From assembly GCA_030285985.1 (NCBI GenBank), contig CP127384.1, positions 186,001-250,000 on the forward strand: a stretch of DNA of 64,000 nucleotides, in the 5' to 3' direction. Below, one piece after another: positions 54,290 through 63,714 of this stretch. Numbering within the stretch: the first letter of the stretch is position 1; each line of letters opens with the position of its first letter. The stretch comes from Aquidulcibacter paucihalophilus (GTDB lineage Bacteria > Pseudomonadota > Alphaproteobacteria > Caulobacterales > Caulobacteraceae). Below the pieces are notes generated by a model. The model was given only the letters and a program-made list of their open reading frames with translations. It made no database searches and was not told where the DNA came from. The translations under genes and the position numbers were made by a program.

Positions 54290-54751
54290 ATGAGCGAACA
54301 TCTGGCCACCGTGGAATGGAGCCGCGGCGATCAGGATTTCACCGGCAATCGCTATTCCCGCGCCCACGACTGGCGGTTCGATGGCGGGGCGGTGGTGCGC
54401 GGGTCCTCGGCGCCGACCAGTGTGCCGGAACCCCTGTCCGATCCCGCCGCGGTGGATCCCGAAGAGGCGCTGGTGGCGGCCCTGAGCAGTTGCCACATGC
54501 TGTTTTTCCTCGCCTTTGCGGCCAAGGGCGGGTTCACGGTCGACTCCTACCGCGACGAGGCGGTCGGGATGTTGGGCCGGGACGAACGGGGAAAAACCTC
54601 GATCACCACCGTCGCCCTGCGGCCGGCCGTGGTTTTCTCGGGCGAGACCCGTCCGGACGCCGCCGCGATCGACGCCCTGCATCACCGGGCGCATGAGGCC
54701 TGCTACATCGCCAATTCGATCCGGGCGGATGTGACGATCGAGGCGCGCTAG
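54290..54751 (+). CDS. OsmC family peroxidase
   Basis: 153 residues. OsmC/Ohr fold with the reactive Cys in VAALSSCHMLFFLAFAAKGG and a second conserved Cys in HRAHEACYIANSIRADVTI. The N-terminal ATVEWSRGDQDFTGNRYSRA and PTSVPEPLSDPAAVDPEEAL fit the YhfA/OsmC subgroup that reduces organic hydroperoxides. Its TAG lies in a CTAG shared with the convergent hydrolase gene. Confidence 0.92.
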   Translation: MSEHLATVEWSRGDQDFTGNRYSRAHDWRFDGGAVVRGSSAPTSVPEPLSDPAAVDPEEALVAALSSCHMLFFLAFAAKGGFTVDSYRDEAVGMLGRDERGKTSITTVALRPAVVFSGETRPDAAAIDALHHRAHEACYIANSIRADVTIEAR

Positions 54752-55515
54752 ACCGCCGGGGCCACCGCGACATCATTCAGCAGGGCCACGAACCGCCGCT
54801 CGGCCTCGGCCGCCAGTTCGGGGTGGTAACGCATCGGCGGGGCGGTCATCGGCTCGTCGAAACTGTGGGTGCCGTCGGCAATCCAGGTCTCCACATCAGC
54901 CCCGCAGTTGCGGACCATGTCGTGCACCTGCTGGGCATTGCGGACGGTGGTCAGGTGGTCGGTGCGCGAGATCACCGCGACGGTCTTCGGGCAGTGCCGC
55001 CAGGGCCGCATCCGGTTGAAGGCGCCGATGCCGACATAGGGATAGGCCAGCCAGGTCCCGATCACCCCGTCCAGCGAGACCGCGCCGGGGTCCGTGACGC
55101 CCAGCTGACCCGGTGCCCGGTCGGAGCTCATTGCCTCCATGATGCCCCAGCCGCCGTGGCTCCAGCCGGCCAGAACGATTTTCGACGCATCCACATCGGC
55201 TCGCTGCGACACGCCGAGCAGGGTGGCCAGAATGTCGCCCGCCCGCTGCGAACCGTGCAGCAGGATACCGGTGCAGACCGTGGCCATGGCGAACCCGCGG
55301 CTCCAGCCGCGGGGCCCGTAGGAATCGACGATGAAGGCGCGCCAGCCGGCCGCCCTGGCCGCCGCGGCATATTTGGGCAGATGGCCGCGCAGGCCGCCGC
55401 AGCCGTGGAACAGGATGACCGCCGGGCGGGGGCGGTCATCGTCCGGGCCGACGACCGTGACGGCCGGTTCAAGCATCGACCAGCGTTGGGAGAGGGTTTG
55501 CATGAGTGTGACCAT
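54748..55515 (-). CDS. Dienelactone-hydrolase-like alpha/beta hydrolase
   Basis: 255 residues (or 251 from MQTLSQRW at 55503; no ribosome-binding site decides). AVILFHGCGGLRGHLPKYAA with oxyanion turn, nucleophile Ser in LAGWSHGGWGIMEAM, acid region VISRTDHLTTVRNAQ and His in DGTHSFDEPM. A full catalytic triad is likely. Substrate unknown. Bounded by the CTAG stop shared with osmC and by the GGTGATTGG-type repeat upstream. Confidence 0.85.
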   Translation of the reverse strand: MVTLMQTLSQRWSMLEPAVTVVGPDDDRPRPAVILFHGCGGLRGHLPKYAAAARAAGWRAFIVDSYGPRGWSRGFAMATVCTGILLHGSQRAGDILATLLGVSQRADVDASKIVLAGWSHGGWGIMEAMSSDRAPGQLGVTDPGAVSLDGVIGTWLAYPYVGIGAFNRMRPWRHCPKTVAVISRTDHLTTVRNAQQVHDMVRNCGADVETWIADGTHSFDEPMTAPPMRYHPELAAEAERRFVALLNDVAVAPAV

Positions 55516-55550
55516 AGCCGGAGCCGCCGGTGCGTCGAGGTGATTAGTGG

Positions 55551-55633
55551 TTGGTGATTGGTGGTTCGCAGCTGCAAGCGCCGGTGTTCGCGAGCAGGGC
55601 GTGGAGCCCGATCCCGCAACCACCAATCACCAA
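55551..55633. repeat. GGTGATTGG-type inverted repeat before the purH stop
   Basis: TTGGTGATTGGTGGTT (55551-55566) and AACCACCAATCACCAA (55618-55633) form a perfect 16-bp stem around a 51-base loop, with extra partial pairing outside. It lies downstream of purH. The family recurs at 59738 and more loosely at 10211 and 58359. Confidence 0.8.
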
Positions 55634-55647
55634 TCACCAATCACACC

Positions 55648-57252
55648 TCAGTGCCGGAACACCCGCACGCCCGTGAACGCCATCGCCACGCCCGCCTCGT
55701 CCGCGGCCGCAATGACCTCATCGTCGCGGATCGAGCCGCCGGGCTGGATCACCGCCGTGGCGCCCGCCGCGACCGCTTCCAGCAGGCCGTCGGCGAAGGG
55801 GAAGAAGGCTTCGGAGGCGCAGGCGGACCCTTGCGCCAGCGAATGGGCCAGACCCTTGGCCTCGCCGGCTTCGCGGGCGCGGATGGCGGCGATGCGGGCC
55901 GAGTCGCGGCGATTCATCTGGCCGGCGCCGATGCCGGCGGTCTGGCCGTCCTTGGCATAGACGATGGCGTTGGACTTCACGTGCTTGGCCACGGTGAAGG
56001 CGAACAGCATGTCCTCGATCTCCTGCGGCGTCGGCTGGCGGCGGGTCACGATCTTCAGGTCCGCGGGGGCGATGCGGCTGCGGTCGCGCGACTGGACCAG
56101 GAAACCGCCGGCCACCGAGCGGAACACCTCGCCGGCCGCCAGCGGGTCAGGCAGGCCGTCGGTCAGCAGCAGGCGCAGGTTCTTCTTGGCGGCGAAGATG
56201 GCCTGGGCCTCCTCGTCGGCGCCGGGGGCGATGACGACCTCGGTGAAGATGTCGGTGATCAGCCGGGCGTCGGCGCCGGTCAGGGTCCGGTTGACGGCGA
56301 TGACGCCGCCGAAGGCCGAGACGGCGTCGCATTCCAGGGCCCGGGCATAGGCGGTCGCCAGATCGGTTCCGACGGCGACGCCGCAGGGGTTAGCGTGTTT
56401 GACGATGACGCAGGCGGGGGCCTCGAACTCCGCGACCAGCTCATAGGCGGCGTCGGCGTCGGCAATGTTGTTGTAGCCCAGCTCCTTGCCCTGCAGCTGG
56501 CGGGCGTGGGCGACGCCGGGGCGGGCATCCCCGGTGCGGTAGAAGGCGCCCGTCTGGTGCGGGTTCTCGCCGTAGCGCAGGGTCTGGGCCAGCGAACCGG
56601 CGATGGATTTGCGCGCCGGGGCGGCGTCCCCGACCTGGCCGGCGAACCAGCCCGAGACGGCGGCGTCATAGGCGGCGGTGCGGGCGAAGGCGCGGGCGGC
56701 GAGCCGCTTGCGCAGGGCCAGATCGGTCGTCCCGTCGGCCTTCAGCCCTTCCAGCAATTCGGCGACCGAGGCCGGATCGACGCAGACGGCGACATAGCCG
56801 TGATTCTTGGAGCCCGAGCGGATCATGGCCGGGCCGCCGATGTCGATGTTCTCGACCACGGCGTCGAAACCGGCGCCCGAGGCGACGGTGGATTCAAACG
56901 GATAGAGGTCGACCCAGACGATATCGATCGGGCCGATGTTGTGCGTCGCCATGGCCTCGGCGTGGTCGGCCGCGTCGCGCACGCCCAGCAGGCCGCCGTG
57001 CACCACGGGGTGCAGGGTCTTGACCCGGCCGTCCATCATCTCGGGGAAGCCGGTCAGGTCGGTCACGTCCTTCACCGGCAGGCCGAAACCGGCGATGGCG
57101 GCGCGGGTGCCCCCGGTCGAGACCAGTTCGACGCCGAGCCCGTGCAGGGTCCGGGCGGCGTCCTCCAGCCCGGTCTTGTCGCTCAGCGAGATCAGGGCGC
57201 GCTTCGGCGCCACGCGGTCGGGCGCGGGGGGAAAGTCGGGAGCGGCGGGCAT
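55648..57252 (-). CDS. purH: Bifunctional AICAR transformylase / IMP cyclohydrolase
   Basis: 534 residues; last two steps of IMP synthesis. Cyclohydrolase half: [56 protein letters not shown] and [11 protein letters not shown]. Transformylase half: [49 protein letters not shown] with the catalytic Lys-His, and [17 protein letters not shown]. Complete. Confidence 0.97.
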   Translation of the reverse strand: MPAAPDFPPAPDRVAPKRALISLSDKTGLEDAARTLHGLGVELVSTGGTRAAIAGFGLPVKDVTDLTGFPEMMDGRVKTLHPVVHGGLLGVRDAADHAEAMATHNIGPIDIVWVDLYPFESTVASGAGFDAVVENIDIGGPAMIRSGSKNHGYVAVCVDPASVAELLEGLKADGTTDLALRKRLAARAFARTAAYDAAVSGWFAGQVGDAAPARKSIAGSLAQTLRYGENPHQTGAFYRTGDARPGVAHARQLQGKELGYNNIADADAAYELVAEFEAPACVIVKHANPCGVAVGTDLATAYARALECDAVSAFGGVIAVNRTLTGADARLITDIFTEVVIAPGADEEAQAIFAAKKNLRLLLTDGLPDPLAAGEVFRSVAGGFLVQSRDRSRIAPADLKIVTRRQPTPQEIEDMLFAFTVAKHVKSNAIVYAKDGQTAGIGAGQMNRRDSARIAAIRAREAGEAKGLAHSLAQGSACASEAFFPFADGLLEAVAAGATAVIQPGGSIRDDEVIAAADEAGVAMAFTGVRVFRH

Positions 57253-57498
57253 GGCGGCGTCCGTATCTGGCGTGGGGTCGGGGGAGACGCGCGCCCTCTA
57301 GCATTCCACGAGGCGGGATAGAACCGTCGCGGTCGATCAATACAACGAACCGACGCATGGAGGGCGGAGATCGCAATCGGTCCGCGCCGGACCGCCCGGC
57401 CGATCTCTCCAAGATTTAATGTTCGGCCGCTCTTCCGGGGCATCGCCCTGCCACTTGTTGCATTATGATATGAAAATCGAACAAGTCGGGAGGTGACG

Positions 57499-58347
57499 AT
57501 GCTGAAGTTGAAACTGTTGGCCGCCCTGGCGGTCCTGTGTCTGCCCCAGACGGCGTGGGCGCAGACACCCGCGCCCGCGCCGGTCCAGGTGATGGTGGTG
57601 GGGTCCTTTCACATGAATAATCCGGGTCGGGACATGCATAATATGCAGATCGATCCCGTGACCACGCCGCAGAAGCAGGCAGAACTGGCGGCCGTGGCCG
57701 AGGCCCTGGCAGCCTTTCGGCCAACCGCTGTGGCGATCGAACGGGTCGCCCCGGACCAGACCACCATGCTGGACGCCAACTGGCCCGCGTTCCGGCCCGA
57801 GCAACTGCTGACAAACGCGGACGAGCGGGTTCAGATCGGCTACCGCCTCGCCGCCCGCGCAGGAATCGACCGCGTATACGGGATCGACGAGAAGGACCGC
57901 GAGGGGCAGCCGACCTATTTTCCGATGGGCCCGGTCATGGCCTGGGTCCAGGCGAACGGCCGGATGCCGGAATTCCAGGCGGTGAGCGCGACCATCCAGT
58001 CCTCGATCGCCGAACTGGAGGTCCGCCAACGGGAGCGCACGATCGGTCAGCTGCTGGCCGAGATCAACGCGCCCGACCACCCGATGGTCGGGCCCGCCGG
58101 GCAAGAAGCCATTTATTACGCCATGATCGGCTTCGGCTCCGGCGACAACCAGGCGGGAGCTGAACTGAACGCGCGCTGGTATGCCCGAAACGCACAGATT
58201 TTCGCCCGACTGGTCCAGGTCGCCCGACCCGGCGATCGTATCGTGGTCGTTTACGGCAGCGGCCACGCCTACTGGCTGCGTCACTTTGTCGAGACGACCC
58301 CGGGATTCGAGTTGGTTGAACCGACGGCCTGGTTGTCCGCGGACTAG
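57499..58347 (+). CDS. Secreted DUF5694 (TraB/GumN-like) protein
   Basis: 282 residues from an ATG 5 bases after GGGAGG (57488-57493). Signal peptide LLAALAVLCLPQTAWA then cleavage. QVMVVGSFHMNNPGRDMHNM, AVAIERVAPDQTTMLD, AGIDRVYGIDEKDREGQPTY and RIVVVYGSGHAYWLRHFVE are the DUF5694 conserved segments. The HMN and GSGH His positions resemble the TraB/GumN fold of possible metal-dependent enzymes. Envelope location; function unknown. Confidence 0.88.
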   Translation: MLKLKLLAALAVLCLPQTAWAQTPAPAPVQVMVVGSFHMNNPGRDMHNMQIDPVTTPQKQAELAAVAEALAAFRPTAVAIERVAPDQTTMLDANWPAFRPEQLLTNADERVQIGYRLAARAGIDRVYGIDEKDREGQPTYFPMGPVMAWVQANGRMPEFQAVSATIQSSIAELEVRQRERTIGQLLAEINAPDHPMVGPAGQEAIYYAMIGFGSGDNQAGAELNARWYARNAQIFARLVQVARPGDRIVVVYGSGHAYWLRHFVETTPGFELVEPTAWLSAD

Positions 58348-58358
58348 CTTGCCGTGAT

Positions 58359-58401
58359 GGGTGTGGGTGGTTCCGGCGCGCAGGGAGCCACCCCGCCACC
58401 C
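58359..58401. terminator. Imperfect hairpin between convergent genes
   Basis: GGGTGTGGGTGG (58359-58370) faces CCACCCCGCCACCC (58388-58401), followed by TTTGG. It is a looser member of the GGTGG-arm hairpin class and a candidate bidirectional terminator for the DUF5694 and ProX-like genes. Confidence 0.45.
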
Positions 58402-58406
58402 TTTGG

Positions 58407-58934
58407 TCAGGCCGTTGGTTGACCGAAGTCCACCACCATCGCCTCGCGCCCGATGAGCGCGAGGAATCGCCGGAAGTCCGCCTGCGCCAGCGCTGTCGTC
58501 GCCGTATTGGTCAGCGGATGGAAATTGACGATGGCCGCGTCCCACAGCGCCTTGTCGATGACGAAGGTGACGCGGTGTTCGGGGTCGTTGATCAGGCCCA
58601 GGGCCGTGACCGAGCCGGGGCGGACGCCGAGGGTTTCGTACAGCAGGGTCTCATTGCCGAAGGACAGCCGCGCCGAGCCGATCCATTTGTCGGCCCGCTT
58701 CAGGTCCACCACCGTGTCCTGCCGCGCCGAGATCAGCCACAGCCGGCCCTTCTTGTCCTTGAGGAACAGGTTCTTGGTGTGGGCGCCGGGCATGGCGGCC
58801 TTGAGCTCCAGCCCTTCCTCGACGCGGAAGACGGCGGGGTGGTCGTGCGTCGTCCCGGCCACATCGTTGGCCGCCATCCAGTCCAGCAGGCGGTCGCGAT
58901 CAAACGCGGGTTCGGTCGGCTTGTCTTCGGTCAT
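58407..58934 (-). CDS. YbaK/ProX-like aminoacyl-tRNA deacylase
   Basis: 175 residues. YbaK fold: [40 protein letters not shown] with the conserved Lys, [40 protein letters not shown] and [19 protein letters not shown]. Stand-alone ProX/PrdX proteins hydrolyse Ala-tRNAPro or Cys-tRNAPro made by ProRS. Divergent from the DUF6065 gene by 19 bp. Confidence 0.92.
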   Translation of the reverse strand: MTEDKPTEPAFDRDRLLDWMAANDVAGTTHDHPAVFRVEEGLELKAAMPGAHTKNLFLKDKKGRLWLISARQDTVVDLKRADKWIGSARLSFGNETLLYETLGVRPGSVTALGLINDPEHRVTFVIDKALWDAAIVNFHPLTNTATTALAQADFRRFLALIGREAMVVDFGQPTA

Positions 58935-58953
58935 GCGGCGCCGCTAGGAGGGA

Positions 58954-59730
58954 ATGGAGACGTCCCTCGATACCGCCCGGAGGCCCGCCGTGGAACTGGA
59001 ATGCTATCCGATGACGGCGACCCCGCCCGACCTCGTGCCGGGGCGGCAGTCGCGCAACTGGATGGACGCCTTCGCCAGCCGCCACCCCTATCGCTGCCTG
59101 CCGCTGAACATGGCCAACACCACGGGCTGGGAGATCCTGTGCCCGCTGACCTTCACCGCCGAATGGAACGGCGGGCCCAGCCAGGCCGACATCGTCATCA
59201 CGCCCGAGCGGCCGAACGCAAATCTGACCCATGTGGTGACCTCGCATTTCTCGCGCGGGGTCCTGACCATGCATCCGCAGTATCTGTTCCGGACGCCGCC
59301 CGGCTGGGGCCTGCTGGCCGGCGGTTCGCCCAATCACATGAAGGACGGCATCCAGCCGCTGGTCGGGCTGATCGAGACCGACTGGCTGCCCTTCCCCTTC
59401 ACCATGAACTGGCTTTTCACCCGCCCCGGCCGGGTCAAGTTCGAGAAGGGCGAGCCCTTCTGCTTCATCACCCCGATCGAGCACCGCAAGGCTGAACAAT
59501 TCCAGCCGGTGATCCGTTCGCTGGAGTCCAATCCGGTCATGCACGGCCAGTTCGAGGCCTGGAACCGCGCCCGCACCGACTTCAACAAGCGCCTCGCCTC
59601 GGGCGACCCCGACGCGGCCAAGGAGGCGTGGCAGCGCTATTACTTCAAGGGCGAGGTGCCCGAGGACCTCGGCGTCGCGCCGGAGACGCATGTCAACAAG
59701 CGGCGGCTGAAGTCGCCGAGGATCGGCTAG
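58954..59730 (+). CDS. DUF6065 family protein
   Basis: 258 residues, no signal peptide. Conserved: RQSRNWMDAFASRHPYRCLP, LNMANTTGWEILCPLTFTAE, SHFSRGVLTMHPQYLFRTPP, GWGLLAGGSPNHMKDGIQPL, TPIEHRKAEQFQPVIRSLES and FEAWNRARTDFNKRL. I recognise it as DUF6065, also found near secondary-metabolism genes and possibly an oxygenase; not established. The 59738 inverted repeat follows. Confidence 0.88.
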   Translation: METSLDTARRPAVELECYPMTATPPDLVPGRQSRNWMDAFASRHPYRCLPLNMANTTGWEILCPLTFTAEWNGGPSQADIVITPERPNANLTHVVTSHFSRGVLTMHPQYLFRTPPGWGLLAGGSPNHMKDGIQPLVGLIETDWLPFPFTMNWLFTRPGRVKFEKGEPFCFITPIEHRKAEQFQPVIRSLESNPVMHGQFEAWNRARTDFNKRLASGDPDAAKEAWQRYYFKGEVPEDLGVAPETHVNKRRLKSPRIG

Positions 59731-59737
59731 GTTTTTG

Positions 59738-59822
59738 GGTGGTTGGTGATTGGTGGTTGGTGATCAGGGTTTGAGTCGCCATCGATCACTCGCCAGCCAC
59801 CAATCACCAATCACCAACCACC
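59738..59822. repeat. GGTGATTGG-type inverted repeat between convergent genes
   Basis: GGTGGTTGGTGATTGGTG (59738-59755) pairs perfectly over 18 bp with CACCAATCACCAACCACC (59805-59822). It sits in the convergent gap between the DUF6065 and CC0125-type lipoprotein genes and could terminate both. Confidence 0.85.
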
Positions 59823-59827
59823 GCTTC

Positions 59828-60376
59828 TCACATCGCCCGCGTCACCCGCGGCCCGAGGTTCTGGATCACTTCGCGGGCGTCGAAGGCATTGGCGTCGCCG
59901 GCCGGCTTGGCGCCGCGGCCCATGATGATCTCGGCCGAGGCCTCGAACCGGTCGATCTCGCGCACGTCGAAATCGCGGCCGAAGGGATCGCCCCACAGGC
60001 TCCAGGAACCGCCACGGTAGTAACGCCATGACGGACCCCAGAACGGGCTGTAGCGGTCGCGGTAGAAGGGGTCGGGGATGCCCTGCAGGCGGACGTCGCG
60101 GTCGGTGGCGCGGTTGACGGTGGAGAACCAGTCATAGCCGCTCTCGGCCGTGACCTCGGCGGCGCGCAGCAGCAGGGCCATTTCGACCTGTTCGCGCGAG
60201 GTGACGGAGTTGCCGGCGAAGCTGACCCGATAGCGGTCGGCGTCCACGCGCTGGTCGGAATAGCCGTAGCGGCTGTCGACGCCTGCCGGACCATAGGGCG
60301 TGGCCGTGGCGCAGGCGGACAGGGCCAGGGCTGCCGCCGTCGCCAGCAGAACGGGCTTGAGGAAACGAAGTCTCAT
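59828..60376 (-). CDS. CC0125/CC1285-type lipoprotein
   Basis: 182 residues with an AAGGAGAG ribosome-binding site and start MRLRFLKPVLLATAAALALS leading to lipobox LSAC. YRVSFAGNSVTSREQVEMAL and LRAAEVTAESGYDWFSTVNR are the conserved core of the Caulobacter CC0125/CC1285 family. A Tyr/Trp/Arg-rich middle (YSPFWGPSWRYYRGGSWSLW) may face the envelope. Function unknown. Confidence 0.88.
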   Translation of the reverse strand: MRLRFLKPVLLATAAALALSACATATPYGPAGVDSRYGYSDQRVDADRYRVSFAGNSVTSREQVEMALLLRAAEVTAESGYDWFSTVNRATDRDVRLQGIPDPFYRDRYSPFWGPSWRYYRGGSWSLWGDPFGRDFDVREIDRFEASAEIIMGRGAKPAGDANAFDAREVIQNLGPRVTRAM

Positions 60377-60458
60377 GGAAACTCTCCTTGGCGCGACAGG
60401 GCGCACCCTGTCGGCTGAACGGGACATGATCGGCGTGGTTCCTGTTGCCGGCAAGTCC

Positions 60459-61091
60459 CTATAAACGCGACACAATAAGTACGGCGGCGGCCAGCAGAAG
60501 GATGCCGGTCAGGAGGGCGAAACCCTTGCGGAAACGCGGCTCGCTCATGCGCCGGGCCAAGGCTGCGCCGCCCAGACCGTAGGCGGACATGGTCAGGACG
60601 TCCATGCCGATGGTGGCCAGGGCGAACAGGGCCAGCTGCGGGGCCGCGGGGCGGGTCACATCCATGAAGGGCGGCAGGACGGCGGTGAAGAACAGGATCG
60701 CCTTGGGGTTGGCGATCTGCACCATGAAGCCGTCCACCAGGGCGCTCCGGCCCATCCGGATAATCGGCGCGTCCGGATCCGCGGCGTCGCGGAAGGCCCC
60801 GCGCAGGGCGCTGATCCCCAGCCAGGCGACATAGAGGGCGCCGCCGATCGAGATCAGGCGGAAGACCTGCGGAAAGGCGACGACCAGCGCGCCGAGCCCC
60901 AGGGCCGCGGCCCCGAACCAGACCAGGGTCGCGGCATTCATCCCGACCACCCCGGCCATGGCGGCGGCCTTGCCGCGCTGCACGCCATTGGCGACCGAAA
61001 ACAGATTGGCCGGCCCCGGCGTGACGGCCATGACCATCATGACGCCGAGAAAGGTCAGATACAGGTGTGGATCGACGGGCAGGCTGGCCAT
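60459..61091 (-). CDS. LysE/RhtB-family amino acid exporter
   Basis: 210 residues, six predicted helices. MMVMAVTPGPANLFSVANGV (conserved PGP in helix 1), GKAAAMAGVVGMNAATLVWF, GALYVAWLGISALRGAF, and VQIANPKAILFFTAVLPPFM are the LysE family hallmarks. Substrate unknown. Monocistronic, leftward. Confidence 0.92.
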   Translation of the reverse strand: MASLPVDPHLYLTFLGVMMVMAVTPGPANLFSVANGVQRGKAAAMAGVVGMNAATLVWFGAAALGLGALVVAFPQVFRLISIGGALYVAWLGISALRGAFRDAADPDAPIIRMGRSALVDGFMVQIANPKAILFFTAVLPPFMDVTRPAAPQLALFALATIGMDVLTMSAYGLGGAALARRMSEPRFRKGFALLTGILLLAAAVLIVSRL

Positions 61092-61170
61092 GGCCGTCCT
61101 GTCGGGCCGGCGACGGCGCGGGTCAAGCCTGCAAGGCGTTCAGGCCGCGGAGGGGCGGGTTGGGCGGGCC

Positions 61171-61743
61171 TCAGTCGTCCCGGTCTTGGTCGGGGCCCGC
61201 CTTGGCGGCTTCGGCGGCCGCTTCATTGGCTTCCTCGACGGCGGCCTCGACCTCGCCCTGGGCCTCTTCGATCGAGTCCATGGCCGTGCCGAGCGCGTAA
61301 TCGGCCATCAGGCCGTAGGTGGCCATGTGCTCGGGGTCGTTCGACGCCCAGGCCCCGTTGGCGACCATGCCCTGTGCGCTGGCGAGGGCACCGGACTCCT
61401 CGACGGCCGACAGGGCTTCGGCGACAAGCGCCTCGACATCGATGCCGGCGAGGGCCTCGGCGGCGATGGTCGAGGCGTGTTCGGCCACCACGGCGGTGAA
61501 GGCGTTGAGGTCAGGCTGGTATTCGGCCCAGAGGGCGGCAATCCGCGTTTCGCGCTGGGCCTCGGTCAGGCTGGCGTCTTCGGAAATGGCCTCGGCGCGT
61601 GTGCCGAAGGCTTCCATCCGGGCCTCGAAGGCGGCGGCGGCGGCTTCGATGGCGTCTTCCGACGGTCCGCGCGCGTCTTCCGCGACGGCGGCCGACATCG
61701 GCAGCAGGGCGAGGGCGGCGGCGAGTGACAGGGCCTTGATCAT
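61171..61743 (-). CDS. Secreted Ala/Glu-rich helical protein
   Basis: 190 residues. Signal peptide with cleavage about SAAVAED. Mature part is long amphipathic helix: AAAAAFEARMEAFGTRAEAI, IAALWAEYQPDLNAFTAVVA, then a very acidic Glu/Ala tail ending in DQDRDD. Related in pattern (A-YQP-x3-AF) to the next gene. Envelope location likely; function unknown. Confidence 0.75.
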   Translation of the reverse strand: MIKALSLAAALALLPMSAAVAEDARGPSEDAIEAAAAAFEARMEAFGTRAEAISEDASLTEAQRETRIAALWAEYQPDLNAFTAVVAEHASTIAAEALAGIDVEALVAEALSAVEESGALASAQGMVANGAWASNDPEHMATYGLMADYALGTAMDSIEEAQGEVEAAVEEANEAAAEAAKAGPDQDRDD

Positions 61744-61853
61744 GGCGGCGCTCCGTATGAGGTCGCCACAAACGTCCGCCGAACACCGTCCGGCCTCAAG
61801 TGAAATCGCGGTAAGGCGGCGGGGCTGGCCCGCCGCCCTTCCGGATCAATGGC

Positions 61854-62285
61854 TTACTGGGCGGCGGCCTGCTGGAGCAGTCCGGCCTTGATTGTCGCCG
61901 GGGCACCCATGATCTGGGCGCGCACCATCGGACCCATCTGCGCCATCTGGGCCTGCTCCGCCGCCGGCATGACGGGCAGCTGGGAGGTGATGAAGGCGTC
62001 CAGTTCATTGGCGAAGGCGTCGGCCTGCGGCTGATAGCGGGCGGCGATGGCGTCCATGTCGGCATTGGCCCTGGCCCGGTCCGCGCCGGCGGCGGTGAGG
62101 GCGGCCTGCATCTCCCCCTGCATGGCCGTCATGGCCTGCTGGAAGGCCTGACCCTTGGCCTCGAAGGCGGCCTGCGCCTGCGCCGCTGCGGCGGCGGCAG
62201 GATCGGCGGGCGGCGCGTCCTGGGCAAAGGCGGGGGTCGCGAGCGCCAGGAAGGCGGCGGCGGCGAGGGCGGTACGAAGAGACAT
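61854..62285 (-). CDS. Secreted Ala/Gln-rich helical protein, paralog-like
   Basis: 143 residues from MSLRTALAAAAFLALATPAF with AGGA 7 bases upstream. Signal peptide cleaved after TPAFA. Mature part: AQAAFEAKGQAFQQAMTAMQ, ANADMDAIAARYQPQADAFA, then MPAAEQAQMAQMGPMVRAQI. Shares the A-YQP-x3-AF segment and spacing with the neighbour at 61171. Function unknown. Confidence 0.8.
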   Translation of the reverse strand: MSLRTALAAAAFLALATPAFAQDAPPADPAAAAAAQAQAAFEAKGQAFQQAMTAMQGEMQAALTAAGADRARANADMDAIAARYQPQADAFANELDAFITSQLPVMPAAEQAQMAQMGPMVRAQIMGAPATIKAGLLQQAAAQ

Positions 62286-62399
62286 GTCGGGGTCCTGAAA
62301 GAGGTCGGTGGAGCCCATGCTCCTGTCCACAGGGTGGCGCCGATCCGGCGAAAGCGCGAGGCCGTTTGTGCCGCCGCCGGTCCGGGTTAGCGTAGCCGG

Positions 62400-63701
62400 A
62401 TGCTGAAGACGCCGATGATCCGGGCCCGCCTCGCGCTCGCCGCCCTGTTCCTGATCGGGCTCGCCGGCCCGGCTGCCAGCCAGGGCGCGAGCCGGGCCTA
62501 CGCCGTCGACGGCGACTGCGGCGGACGGCCCCGTACCCTTGTTCCGATGGTCGCCGGTTCCTGTCTCGGTCGGGTCTGGCAGCGCGCCGACGGCGAGGGC
62601 CCGCGCATGCCGCGCGGCCTGCTGGAGTTGCCCGACGGCGACTGGCTGGTCACCGACCTCGGCTCATGGGACGCGGGCCGGGGCGCGCTCTGGCGGATGT
62701 CGCCGGATGCGAACGGTGCGGTGTCGTGGACCCGGCTGATGCGCGGCCTGTCGATGCCGCACACGCTCGCGCGCGGCCCGGACGGCCGCATCTACCTGGC
62801 CGAGATGAGCCGGATCCTCGCCTTCGATCCGGCGCGGCCCGAGGCGGCGGTGACGGTGATCGACGGCCTGCCCGACAACCGCCTGCACGAAAACCGCCAC
62901 CCGTTGTCCAGTTTCATCTTCGACGGCGACGGTGCCTTGCTGGTCAATGTCGGTGCCCCCTCGGACCGCTGCCTGACGCCGGCCGGCGCGCCGCAGCGGG
63001 ACGCGGGCGGACAGTGCGCCGAGAGCGCCGAACAGGGGATGGTGCGCCGTTATGCGCCGGAAGGCCGTGGCCGCTGGAGCCGGACCTGGACGGTCCATGC
63101 CTCCGGCCTGAGGAACTCCGTCGCCCTGGTCCGGCACAGTTCCGGCGCCGTCTACCAGGCCGAAAACTCGGTCGATCTGACCACGCCCGACCGGCCGTTC
63201 GACGAAATCAACCGGTTGACTCCGGGCGCCCACTACGGCTGGCCCTACTGCACCGACATGGCGACGGTGCTGCCGGGCTGGACGGCGGCCCAGGCGCGCT
63301 GCGGCGCACGAGCCGCGCCCGTTTCCCTGCTGCCGCCGCATGCCGCGCCGCTGGCGATTCTCTACTACGACGGGGCGATGTTGCCGGAACTGCGCGGCCG
63401 GATGCTGATGAGCTGGCACGGCTATCGCCGCGCCGCCGGTCGGGTCGTGGCGGTGGAGACGGACGCTGCCGGCGGGCCCCTGACCGACCGCCGCGCCCGT
63501 TACGCCATCTATCCGCGCGGCTCGATGCCCTATCCGGTGGAGGCCCCGGCCCCGCGCGCGCGGGTGCTGACGCCGGGCTGGAGTGCGCGGCCCGGCCGCC
63601 ACCCGCAGGGCTCGCCCGCGGGCCTGGCGGTCGCGCGAGATGGTTCGATCTGGATCGCCGACGACCGCGCCGCGGCCATCCTCAGGATCGCGCGGGACTG
63701 A
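62400..63701 (+). CDS. PQQ-type sugar (sorbosone) dehydrogenase-like protein
   Basis: 433 residues. Signal peptide FLIGLAGPAASQGA. Beta-propeller of the soluble aldose/sorbosone dehydrogenase family: MPRGLLELPDGDWLVTDLGS, MPHTLARGPDGRIYLAEMSR, ENRHPLSSFIFDGDGALLVN, ASGLRNSVALVRHSSGAVYQ, GAHYGWPYCTDMATVLPGWT and GSPAGLAVARDGSIWIADD. PQQ is the usual cofactor; no pqq genes are in view. Periplasmic, convergent with argG. Confidence 0.85.
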   Translation: MLKTPMIRARLALAALFLIGLAGPAASQGASRAYAVDGDCGGRPRTLVPMVAGSCLGRVWQRADGEGPRMPRGLLELPDGDWLVTDLGSWDAGRGALWRMSPDANGAVSWTRLMRGLSMPHTLARGPDGRIYLAEMSRILAFDPARPEAAVTVIDGLPDNRLHENRHPLSSFIFDGDGALLVNVGAPSDRCLTPAGAPQRDAGGQCAESAEQGMVRRYAPEGRGRWSRTWTVHASGLRNSVALVRHSSGAVYQAENSVDLTTPDRPFDEINRLTPGAHYGWPYCTDMATVLPGWTAAQARCGARAAPVSLLPPHAAPLAILYYDGAMLPELRGRMLMSWHGYRRAAGRVVAVETDAAGGPLTDRRARYAIYPRGSMPYPVEAPAPRARVLTPGWSARPGRHPQGSPAGLAVARDGSIWIADDRAAAILRIARD

Positions 63702-63714
63702 TTCAGATTTCGGT

